From positions 1 through 5,793 of the forward strand of contig DASWIV010000239.1 in the NCBI GenBank assembly GCA_036397475.1: a stretch of DNA of 5,793 nt. The letters are read 5' to 3'. The stretch is from DASWIV01 sp036397475 (GTDB lineage: Bacteria; JAJVIF01; JAPKYR01). This document shows positions 1 to 5,424 of this stretch, piece after piece. Below the pieces are notes generated by a model. It worked only from the letters and a program-made list of their open reading frames with translations. It made no database searches and was not told where the DNA came from. The position numbers and the translations under genes were made by a program. Numbering within the stretch: the first letter of the stretch is position 1; each line of letters starts with the position of its first letter.

Positions 1-467
1 GTTGGATAGTCATTTGGCATTTCATATGATCCTTCGAACATGATAATGCCCTTGACATCGAAGCCAGTGTATTGAGGAAATCCTTTAAATGGGTGAGACA
101 GTCGTATAGACAGGTCAATCGTACCGTCTCCGTTATTTACGACGTTTGTGATTTTCAGGCAGTCAGCACAGTACTCTTCAAGAAATTTTAATGCGTTTAG
201 ATGAAATCGTGAATTCCGTCTTGGAACGACATCAATATTTTCATGTGATTCATCAATGTAAAATTCCCATTCTCCCCAAAGATAATGGGAATCTGATAAA
301 GCCCGGTCAAGAGTTTCGCTTGATAATTTAGGAGAATTGTCCACCGAAAGTGGATTCTTAACCGCATTCCCGCATCCGGCATTTGTCAGGACGCCGAGAA
401 TCAATACCAGCAACGTCCGCATGAAGATTGCAGGATAGAACCAAATCCTTTTGGTCCAGGTTGCCAT
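1..467 (-). CDS. Exported protein, probable lipoprotein, C-terminus beyond the window
   Basis: Only the first 155 codons are present; the gene leaves the window at base 1. The chosen ATG (467-465) has an upstream AAGGTGA (477-471) that pairs well with the 16S rRNA tail, and a good promoter lies just before it. A later ATG (422-420) is possible but lacks such a site. Residues 1-32 look like an export signal: K6 and R7, then a hydrophobic stretch (about 13-27) ending in L-T-N-A-G-C, with C32 as the candidate lipidated cysteine. Position -3 of that lipobox is Asn rather than Leu, so type I processing is also possible. The mature part starts with a Ser/Asn-rich linker, then HYLWGEWEFYID (61-72), VVPRR (80-84), FHLNALKFLE (88-97), Cys100 and Cys103, GDGTIDLSIRLSHPF (113-127) and YTGFDVKGIIMF (133-144). 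From memory, this order recurs in large exported proteins of uncultivated bacteria. I know no assigned function. Confidence 0.8.
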   Translation of the reverse strand, partial: MATWTKRIWFYPAIFMRTLLVLILGVLTNAGCGNAVKNPLSVDNSPKLSSETLDRALSDSHYLWGEWEFYIDESHENIDVVPRRNSRFHLNALKFLEEYCADCLKITNVVNNGDGTIDLSIRLSHPFKGFPQYTGFDVKGIIMFEGSYEMPNDYP

Positions 468-486
468 AGCTCACCTTCAGGTTTTA

Positions 487-515
487 ATTATAAGTCCATT
501 ATATTTTGAAATCAA
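487..515 (-). promoter_or_regulatory. Sigma-70-type promoter for the exported-protein gene
   Basis: On the minus strand TTGATT (515-510) is followed after exactly 17 bases by a perfect TATAAT (492-487). Transcription would start near base 480, giving a leader of about 13 bases that still contains the AAGGTGA ribosome site before the ATG at 467. The -35 matches the consensus at four of six positions. This separates the exported-protein gene from the rsmE unit upstream. The hexamers are seen directly; activity is inferred. Confidence 0.6.
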
Positions 516-527
516 TGCGTGACATGG

Positions 528-663
528 ATTTGCATTTTCCAATTGTAGCCCAAACATCGGAGCATGGGATTCCCATCCCTCATTTACCATCATTTTAAAG
601 AGCGTGATGGGAATCCCGCGCTCCGACGTTTTGCGCAGCTGGAGCTCCGCGTTCCAAGCAAAT
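528..663. repeat. Palindrome-rich intergenic element, probably a dispersed repeat
   Basis: The core is a 26-base inverted repeat, 552-577 against 606-631, with only three non-Watson-Crick positions (one of them G-T) and a 28-base loop. Its inner 12 bases (GGGATTCCCATC / GATGGGAATCCC) pair perfectly. The left arm is itself an inverted repeat, ATGGGA-T-TCCCAT (564-576). Further palindromes lie to the right: CAGCTG (636-641) and GGAGCTCC (641-648). Short matching ends ATTTGC (528-533) and GCAAAT (658-663) suggest the element's boundaries; the right end touches the rsmE stop codon. A frame across it encodes N-A-E-L-Q-L-R and E-R-G-I-P-I-T. Such peptides turn up as spurious hypothetical proteins when repeats of this kind are translated, and I do not annotate it as a gene. 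It could end rsmE transcription as a large RNA hairpin, though no U-run follows. The inverted repeat is seen; dispersal in the genome is inferred. Confidence 0.7.
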
Positions 664-1413
664 TTAGTGTACATGGGAATAAATCCAGAGCGGGACCATT
701 GAGGCGGCGAGCCTGGCGCGAAGGATCCATGGACCGAGTGTGGCTATTTTAAGTCCGGAAGAAATCGCCTGATTTAATTCATCTTCTTCAATTCCGCCTT
801 CGGGACCGACAAGCGCGACAATGTCTGATCCGGAGGAAATTTCAGGCCGTTCGATTGGAGCCGTTGTCTCTTCAAAAAATATGAATCCACTCCGGCTTAT
901 AGACAAAAACTCCTTCAGGATGGCAGGCTCGCCGATCTCAGGAAGCCACGCACCCCCCGACTGGGCGACTTCGCTTTCGCACCATTTACTCCATTTTTCG
1001 CGTCGCTTACTTAGAGACTCTTTATCCCAGGGAATATCCGATCGCTCGAAAATTACAGGAATGAGCTTATTGACCTCAAACGCTGCAGCCGCGCGGATTG
1101 CGTCTTCCTCAGCCGAGCCTTTTAACGGATTGAGAGCGAGTGTGAGATTAATCGGAGCGCTGCGCGGACCGGACGCTGAATCGCGATGGCGGAGAGTCAC
1201 TTTTCCGCCAGCGACCCCCACGTGTTCCCAGATATCCACACGTCCAGCGCCATCGAACGATATAATAACGTCCGATTTTGCGGTCCTTAAAACATTTTTC
1301 AGGTAATGCGACTGTTCTGAGTCGAGGGTGATTTCGTCGTGGATTGAATCTGCCGGAATGTAGATCCGTGGAATGCGGATGACGTCGCCCCCCTCAGTTC
1401 GAATGGAATCCAA
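664..1413 (-). CDS. rsmE: RsmE-family 16S rRNA m3U1498 methyltransferase, divergent
   Basis: RsmE methylates N3 of U1498 in 16S rRNA using S-adenosylmethionine, in the cytoplasm on the 30S subunit. The 249 residues match the family's length. An N-terminal PUA-like part has IPRIYIP (14-20) and HYLKNVLR (36-43). The SPOUT part follows, with LNPLKGS (94-100), AQSGGAWLPEI (150-160), the SAM-knot motif LVGPEGGIEEDEL (201-213) and LGPWILRARLA (226-236). Several signature residues differ from the usual pattern: the K-A-T-E-L-G-V region reads AAAAFEV, E-Q-S-G-R reads AQSGG, and R-I-L-R-x-E-T-A reads WILRARLA. Family membership is clear, but activity on U1498 is less certain. The only standard start codon near the conserved N-terminus is TTG (1413-1411), inside hrcA, with a 20-base overlap that suggests translational coupling. 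A strong GAGGGGGG lies downstream of it, seven bases before an ATC codon, so the true start may be non-canonical. Confidence 0.85.
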   Translation of the reverse strand: MDSIRTEGGDVIRIPRIYIPADSIHDEITLDSEQSHYLKNVLRTAKSDVIISFDGAGRVDIWEHVGVAGGKVTLRHRDSASGPRSAPINLTLALNPLKGSAEEDAIRAAAAFEVNKLIPVIFERSDIPWDKESLSKRREKWSKWCESEVAQSGGAWLPEIGEPAILKEFLSISRSGFIFFEETTAPIERPEISSGSDIVALVGPEGGIEEDELNQAISSGLKIATLGPWILRARLAASMVPLWIYSHVH

Positions 1414-2500
1414 GCTCCCGCGCGATGAGTGTCCGGGAAATAGTATCCGCTACTGACCTGACCAGTCCAAGATGATGCTCGTAGGGTGTTCTGAGAGGTC
1501 CGACAATTCCAAGCTGTCCGGCTGACCGGGAATGAAGATGATAAGTTCCGACAACAAGCGCGAATCCCTCAAGTATTGATTCAAGCAGCGCGTCGCCTCG
1601 ATTTTCAGGGATGAATTCCCTTCCACCAATATAAACCCGGACCTTTTCGTCGCCCGGGACCTGCCCCAGTGTTTTCTCGAAAGATGTTCTGTTGTCGAGG
1701 AGTTCGACCGCTCGTGCCAGTGAATCGGCGTTGTCTCCGCTTGCTTTCAGAAGCCCTGCGGCGCCGTACATGATTGTACGTGGAGATTCGCCCAGACGCG
1801 CGTCCATTATCAGATCGTGCAGAGGATGGACGAGTGTGTCGTATCCGCGTCCCCATTCCGCCAGGTGTTTTACAAGCGCTTCGATTTCGGATTCAGTGAC
1901 ATCGCCAAGTTTACGTCCGGACGTCCGCTCCGATAAAAACTCCGCGAGATCGGGAAGCCGGAGATTTTGAATGGATGGTGACATCCTCGAAAGGTGGCTA
2001 TAGATCCGTCCGCTTTTCAATTCAAGTCGAAGGAGGATCATATTTTCTTCGAGATGGTCAATCTTGAAACGAGCGATCTTCGCCTCGTTCTGATTCGGGC
2101 TGGTGACGAAACCGAGGCATCCGCTCTCATTCGCCAGGACCTCTCCGGCGTAATCGAGAAGGCGTCCAAGCTCACCCGATAGTGCCCTGCATGCGTCGAG
2201 TATCTCGGCGGTAAGCGGCGAGGTGATGCTGTGGGGATCCAGGCTGTTGACATAGATCCTGTACGCATTGGCGGTAGGAACTCGTCCGCTGGAAGAATGC
2301 GTCTTGATGAAGTAGCCAGAATTTTCAAGCGCCGATAATTCCAGCCTAACGGTCGATGGAGGAATTGTGATCCCTTCCTCTGAAAGCGTGTTGCTTATCG
2401 AGGTGCTGGAAACCGGAATTCCGTTCTGAATATAGAGGCGTGTGAGCGTCTTTAATAAAAGAGCGGAGCGGTCGGATAATTTTTCGTTGATGTCTGCCAT
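1394..2500 (-). CDS. hrcA: HrcA heat-inducible transcription repressor
   Basis: HrcA binds CIRCE operators and represses chaperone genes; GroEL normally keeps it active. At 368 residues it is at the usual size or slightly above. The N-terminal winged helix spans about 8-85, with the hallmark stretch TVRLELSALENSGY (50-63) and SSSGRVPTANAYRIYV (69-84), matching the family's ATIRNEM-LEE-GY and HTSAGRxPT-GYRxYV. The GAF-like middle and the C-terminal signature LGIVGPLRTPYEHHLGLVR (330-348) are intact. The ATG at 2500-2498 has GAAGG (2511-2507) six bases upstream, a good ribosome site. The gene follows the PrsW gene by 35 bases and overlaps rsmE. No grpE, dnaK, dnaJ or groE is adjacent, and no CIRCE (TTAGCACTC-N9-GAGTGCTAA) is visible in the window, so autoregulation through that operator is not supported here and its targets must lie elsewhere. 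Identity is confident; the regulon is not visible. Confidence 0.95.
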   Translation of the reverse strand: MADINEKLSDRSALLLKTLTRLYIQNGIPVSSTSISNTLSEEGITIPPSTVRLELSALENSGYFIKTHSSSGRVPTANAYRIYVNSLDPHSITSPLTAEILDACRALSGELGRLLDYAGEVLANESGCLGFVTSPNQNEAKIARFKIDHLEENMILLRLELKSGRIYSHLSRMSPSIQNLRLPDLAEFLSERTSGRKLGDVTESEIEALVKHLAEWGRGYDTLVHPLHDLIMDARLGESPRTIMYGAAGLLKASGDNADSLARAVELLDNRTSFEKTLGQVPGDEKVRVYIGGREFIPENRGDALLESILEGFALVVGTYHLHSRSAGQLGIVGPLRTPYEHHLGLVRSVADTISRTLIARELGFHSN

Positions 2501-2526
2501 CTGTAACCTTCGATAGTCGCACCTAT

Positions 2527-2532
2527 ATTATA
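2527..2532 (-). promoter_or_regulatory. Candidate -10 element upstream of hrcA
   Basis: A perfect TATAAT (2532-2527) lies in the PrsW-hrcA gap. A start near 2520 would leave a 20-base leader containing the GAAGG ribosome site, a sensible arrangement. The hexamer 17 bases upstream (GTGGCT, inside the PrsW gene) matches the -35 consensus at only three positions and there is no TG extension, so this may be a weak internal promoter or chance in an AT-rich gap. Confidence 0.3.
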
Positions 2533-2535
2533 TAC

Positions 2536-3441
2536 CTAGTTTATCTCAGAGCCACATCCCGGGCAGAAAATTGCTGTGGGAGAGACGATTTTCCCGCACC
2601 GGTCGCAATAGGAAATCCCCAGTTTTCTGGATATAAGCGGATTTGCCGGTTCTACACGTACCGTGCGTTTGATCTCCTTTACGATATTTACAGGTGTCAT
2701 CATTTTCGCATGCTTTAAGCCGTGGCGACGCGCGGATACGATCATGGCGTCCTTTATCAGCATATTGCAGTAAGCCCAGAGCACGAACAAGGTGATGCCA
2801 AGTGCGATGTAGCTCCATGGAATGTATTCCTTTTCCAGGCCACTCGATGAGAACGCGAAGAAATCGTAGATGCCATGGAAAAATATTGCAGCCAGGAGTC
2901 CCTTCACGAGTATCGTAATCTGCCTGGACCTGTCATTTGTGAATTTCGCCATTCCGAGATGGTATCCTAATACAACCCCGCAGGCTGCATGAAGCGGAAC
3001 GGCGGTGAAGGCACGGATAATAGCGGTGCCGAGCACGCCACCACCGATTCCCTGGAGCACGTACATGATATTTTCAACGAAGGCAAAACCAAGTGAAACC
3101 GCCACTGCGTAATAGATGCCGTCGTACTCTTCAGTAAAATACTTGTGATTGAACGTGATGAGGATCGCAAGCAGGTACTTGACCCCTTCCTCGATTGTCC
3201 CTGCCGTTATGAACGATGTAAAAGCGATCCGGTGTATCTTATTAAAGCTCTCGAAGTTTAAGTCGGTTCCTTCAAGGACCAGTCCAAGCACCGCGATCGG
3301 AATTACGCTGAATCCTCCAGTACCAAGCAGCAGCCAGAGCAGAGGGGTGGGTTCCTTGTCCCAGCGGTCGCGGACCCAGAAAAATGATATCAGGATCGCG
3401 AAAGGAGCAATCAGAAGAGTTAATACAAGAGGTGCTTCCAT
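2536..3441 (-). CDS. PrsW-family intramembrane metalloprotease with C-terminal zinc ribbon
   Basis: PrsW-type proteins are multi-pass membrane metalloproteases; the Bacillus founder cleaves an anti-sigma factor in response to envelope stress. This 301-residue protein has about seven hydrophobic segments (roughly 4-24, 33-56, 72-96, 110-130, 136-160, 176-197, 207-229). It carries the family motifs in order: EEGVK (84-88), GFAFVEN (118-124, with E123), HAACG (151-155) and HGIYD (189-193). These supply the Glu and His residues expected at the metal site. After a basic linker (about 238-273), C279-x2-C282 and C293-x2-C296 form a C-terminal zinc ribbon, predicted cytoplasmic. The ATG (3441-3439) has no obvious ribosome site and lies 21 bases after the 76-residue gene, so translation may be coupled. 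It precedes hrcA. The substrate is unknown: no anti-sigma or sigma gene is in the window, so I do not give it the prsW symbol. Confidence 0.9.
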   Translation of the reverse strand: MEAPLVLTLLIAPFAILISFFWVRDRWDKEPTPLLWLLLGTGGFSVIPIAVLGLVLEGTDLNFESFNKIHRIAFTSFITAGTIEEGVKYLLAILITFNHKYFTEEYDGIYYAVAVSLGFAFVENIMYVLQGIGGGVLGTAIIRAFTAVPLHAACGVVLGYHLGMAKFTNDRSRQITILVKGLLAAIFFHGIYDFFAFSSSGLEKEYIPWSYIALGITLFVLWAYCNMLIKDAMIVSARRHGLKHAKMMTPVNIVKEIKRTVRVEPANPLISRKLGISYCDRCGKIVSPTAIFCPGCGSEIN

Positions 3442-3462
3442 GAATCTGTCAGGTTTGTCCGA

Positions 3463-3693
3463 TCATGCGTTCATTAGCTGGTCGAACAGGTCGTCCTGGC
3501 CGCGATATTTCTGTATTTCCGGCATCAGGACCTCGATTCCCCACTGGGCAAATTTTGCTTCATCCTTATCCGGGAACGCCCCGCGCTCCCGCATATCTGC
3601 ATACCAGCTTCTGAATAATTCCTCGAATGCGTCCCTTCGCCCTCTCTCGTACATTTTTTTCTCATCCTGAGTTTCGAATGACGGCCTTGGCAT
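3463..3693 (-). CDS. Small acidic soluble protein of unknown function (76 aa)
   Basis: I do not recognise this protein. It is accepted as a gene because it has a clean ATG (3693-3691) with GGAG seven bases upstream, fills the gap between thyX and the PrsW gene on the same strand, and reads as a plausible folded protein. It is highly charged (about 17 acidic and 13 basic residues of 76), with no cysteine, no signal peptide and no membrane segment. Aromatic-containing amphipathic stretches, DAFEELFRSWYADMRERG (21-38) and AKFAQWGIEVLMPEIQKY (46-63), suggest two helices joined by a short turn (AFPDKDE). It lies 37 bases after the thyX stop and 21 before the PrsW start, so it is probably co-transcribed with the protease and possibly with thyX. 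A role as a partner or regulator of the protease is a guess from position only. Confidence 0.7.
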   Translation of the reverse strand: MPRPSFETQDEKKMYERGRRDAFEELFRSWYADMRERGAFPDKDEAKFAQWGIEVLMPEIQKYRGQDDLFDQLMNA

Positions 3694-3730
3694 GGCTTAA
3701 CTCCGTAATTTGATGAAAATAATTATAAAA

Positions 3731-4513
3731 TTACACTTTCATGAACTGGGTCCGGGCAGCCTCGGTACCGTCCGGAAGCTGATATATATCGTAGTCTCCG
3801 AACAGGTTCGGGGAATCTTTCTTAAGCATCCTGCATACTTCGACAGCCAATCCGCGGATCTCGACTTCCGCCGACGGATTCGCGCGCAACTCTATGAAAT
3901 GCCTGAGAGCCCGTACATTTGCTGTTACGAATATTTTTGTCTCTGTTGCGTTTGGGAGAATGCACCTTGCCGCCTGGCGAGCCATTTTCCTGCGGTCTGT
4001 TTTTTTCGTGACGTCCGGGTATTTTTCCTTGATTAATTCCGACAGCCTGTCGGTCATTTTTTCATATGTCGGGCGGATGAGGTCCAGAACTTCGTTGAAC
4101 ATTTCATGAAGCTCAGGATCTTCCGCGATAATATTTGGTTCTACAAAATTACAGTCAGATTCGTCGACATACCGCTGCGACAACTGGCTGTACGCCCATC
4201 CGGCACGGTGCCGTACGAGCTCGTGGGTTAAGGACCGCGATATTCCGGTAAACAGAAACGAATAAACCGCGTGTTCGGTAACCGATCCATGCTTTACTTT
4301 CAGGATATTTTCGAGGTACTCGTCGTTTGTCTTACGTCCCTTGCCGAAGCTCATGTAGCATAGGCGTCCTGCCATTTCTGCGATCAGTTCTCCGGGAACT
4401 TCCGTATCGGTTTCCCACGTGACTTCTTCGTCGGACAGAAATCCGGATATTGCGCCAGGATCCAGGACCTGTTTCGCTATAAGATAGATAGATGGTTTCC
4501 TTATAATTTTCAT
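3731..4513 (-). CDS. thyX: FAD-dependent thymidylate synthase ThyX
   Basis: ThyX makes dTMP from dUMP using methylenetetrahydrofolate, with FAD and NADPH, in the cytoplasm; it replaces ThyA in many bacteria. The 260-residue protein starts at the ATG 4513-4511. The frame stays open farther upstream, but that part overlaps the divergent DUF72 gene and is not ThyX-like. Family landmarks are E80-H81 in VKHGSVTEH, the signature RHRAGWAYSQLSQRY (101-115), the dUMP-side stretch ARCILPNATET (182-192) and ANVRALRHFIELR (198-210). The signature has eight residues between RHR (101-103) and Ser112, where the textbook motif is RHR-x7-S. The flanking SQLSQRY is intact, so the enzyme is probably active. No ribosome site precedes the ATG; the ten bases before it are pyrimidine-rich. 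It is the first gene of the leftward unit and diverges from the DUF72 gene. Confidence 0.95.
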   Translation of the reverse strand: MKIIRKPSIYLIAKQVLDPGAISGFLSDEEVTWETDTEVPGELIAEMAGRLCYMSFGKGRKTNDEYLENILKVKHGSVTEHAVYSFLFTGISRSLTHELVRHRAGWAYSQLSQRYVDESDCNFVEPNIIAEDPELHEMFNEVLDLIRPTYEKMTDRLSELIKEKYPDVTKKTDRRKMARQAARCILPNATETKIFVTANVRALRHFIELRANPSAEVEIRGLAVEVCRMLKKDSPNLFGDYDIYQLPDGTEAARTQFMKV

Positions 4514-4523
4514 GTTGGGGGAG

Positions 4524-4532
4524 ATTGTAACA
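4524..4532 (-). promoter_or_regulatory. Candidate extended -10 promoter of thyX
   Basis: On the minus strand TG-T-TACAAT (4532-4524) fits an extended -10 (TGnTATAAT, one mismatch). The usual start point would fall near 4517, only a few bases before the thyX ATG at 4513, implying a leaderless or nearly leaderless message. That agrees with the lack of a ribosome site. The -35 position (4552-4547, CTTAAT) is poor, as extended -10 promoters tolerate. Confidence 0.4.
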
Positions 4533-4539
4533 CAAGGCG

Positions 4540-4548
4540 TGCTAGAAT
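4540..4548 (+). promoter_or_regulatory. Candidate extended -10 promoter of the DUF72 gene
   Basis: TG-C-TAGAAT (4540-4548) also fits an extended -10 with one mismatch. It would start transcription near 4555, three bases before the ATG at 4558. The purine run AAGAGG (4550-4555) is too close to the ATG for a normal ribosome site and would be mostly excluded from such a transcript. Its -35 zone (4520-4525) overlaps the thyX -10, so the two promoters would compete. The alternative is that the real start lies upstream inside thyX. Confidence 0.35.
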
Positions 4549-4557
4549 TAAGAGGCA

Positions 4558-5394
4558 ATGCCGGTCTATATCGGAACAGCGGGATATTCATACCCGGAAT
4601 GGGTTGGTCAGGTCTATCCGGAGGGAACGTCGAGCGCGAAAATGCTGGAAATGTATGCCCGGATGTTCGATGTGGTGGAGATAAACGCGACATTTTATCG
4701 TCCACCCGGAAAATCGATGTTCGAAAAATACCCGGACAGGACCGGAGGTGATTTAAAGATTGTCGTCAAGCTGCATGGAAATTTCACCCATGAGCGAATA
4801 GCGGAAAATGACGACGCCTCAATTTTCGATACAGCGGTGAAGCCGATCGTTGATAGTGGACAATTCGCCGGGTACCTTGCCCAGTTTCCGCAATCGTTTC
4901 ATTGCACATCGGACGCGCTGCACTGGATAGAAAAATTAAGGGAATTTTTTCCGGACAGCCCGGTTGTCTGCGAATTCAGGCATAAGAGCTGGTGGAATAA
5001 GGATGTGCTTAAATTTATGAAGGATATGGGTATTAGTGTCGCGAGTGTCGATTCTCCAGACCTGAGCGAACTTCCGCCGCGGGCTCCGACATTTACGTCG
5101 GAACCCGGATACTTAAGGCTTCACGGCAGAAATAAGGACGACTGGTACGGCAAGGGAATGGTCCCGAGATATACTTACGATTATTCCGAAGCCGAATTGC
5201 ATGATTTAATGGAGAAAACTGATAAAATACTGAAGAAGGCGGAAGGGGTGATCGTTATTTTCAACAATCATCCTTATGGCTACGCAGCCAACAACGCCAA
5301 TTCGTTTCTCGCCATGTTGAAGAAACTATTCCCGGATCAGGATCCGGGTGGAAAAATAAAAGGTAATGCCCCTCAGGGCGAATTATTTGGGTAG
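4558..5394 (+). CDS. DUF72 (YecE-like) family protein
   Basis: DUF72 proteins are TIM-barrel-like soluble proteins whose biochemical role is not established. The 278 residues cover the full family length. Visible landmarks are YIGTAGYSYPEWVGQVYPEG near the start (4-23), VVEINATFYRPP (39-50), VCEFRHKSWW just past the middle, YLRLHGRNKDDWYGKG in the third quarter, and IVIFNNHPYGYAANNANSF near the end. The ATG at 4558 is the first possible start (a TAA in frame lies at 4549-4551), and the conserved YIGT motif begins three residues later, as usual. The C-terminal tail after the last motif (K-x-K-G-N-A-P-Q-G-E-L-F) is also common in this family. It diverges from thyX across 44 bases and precedes a radical SAM gene by 30 bases, probably in one transcript. 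It ends in TAG. Confidence 0.93.
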   Translation: MPVYIGTAGYSYPEWVGQVYPEGTSSAKMLEMYARMFDVVEINATFYRPPGKSMFEKYPDRTGGDLKIVVKLHGNFTHERIAENDDASIFDTAVKPIVDSGQFAGYLAQFPQSFHCTSDALHWIEKLREFFPDSPVVCEFRHKSWWNKDVLKFMKDMGISVASVDSPDLSELPPRAPTFTSEPGYLRLHGRNKDDWYGKGMVPRYTYDYSEAELHDLMEKTDKILKKAEGVIVIFNNHPYGYAANNANSFLAMLKKLFPDQDPGGKIKGNAPQGELFG

Positions 5395-5424
5395 TTTTTA
5401 ATATTGGACCTGTCAAAAGAAATA

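Noticed and set aside
197..382. Minus-strand frame of 61 codons at the left edge
   Set aside because: It is an out-of-frame shadow of the exported-protein gene, which has the promoter, ribosome site and signal peptide.
477..674. Minus-strand open frame of 65 codons through the palindromic element
   Set aside because: It starts inside rsmE, has no ribosome site, and its sequence is entirely explained by the repeat; peptides such as N-A-E-L-Q-L-R arise from translating such repeats.
2501..2535. Possible CIRCE operator in front of hrcA
   Set aside because: No inverted repeat resembling TTAGCACTC/GAGTGCTAA is present; only a short direct repeat ACCTAT/ACCTAG is seen, too short to interpret.
3149..3670. 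Plus-strand frame of 173 codons opposite the PrsW and 76-residue genes
   Set aside because: It is low-complexity in Ser, Arg and Pro, as expected for an antisense shadow, and overlaps two better-supported genes.
3722..3727. TATAAT on the minus strand just after thyX, before the 76-residue gene
   Set aside because: The AT-rich gap makes a chance match likely; no -35 or TG extension is found at 16 to 18 bases, so I did not list it as a promoter.
4514..4705. N-terminal extension of the thyX frame
   Set aside because: It overlaps the well-supported DUF72 gene, is rich in Pro and Ser, and does not resemble ThyX; the conserved protein begins at the ATG at 4513.
5331..5348. Perfect inverted repeat CCCGGATC-AG-GATCCGGG near the end of the DUF72 gene
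   Set aside because: It is inside the coding sequence, has a two-base loop and no following T-run on either strand, so it is not supported as a terminator.
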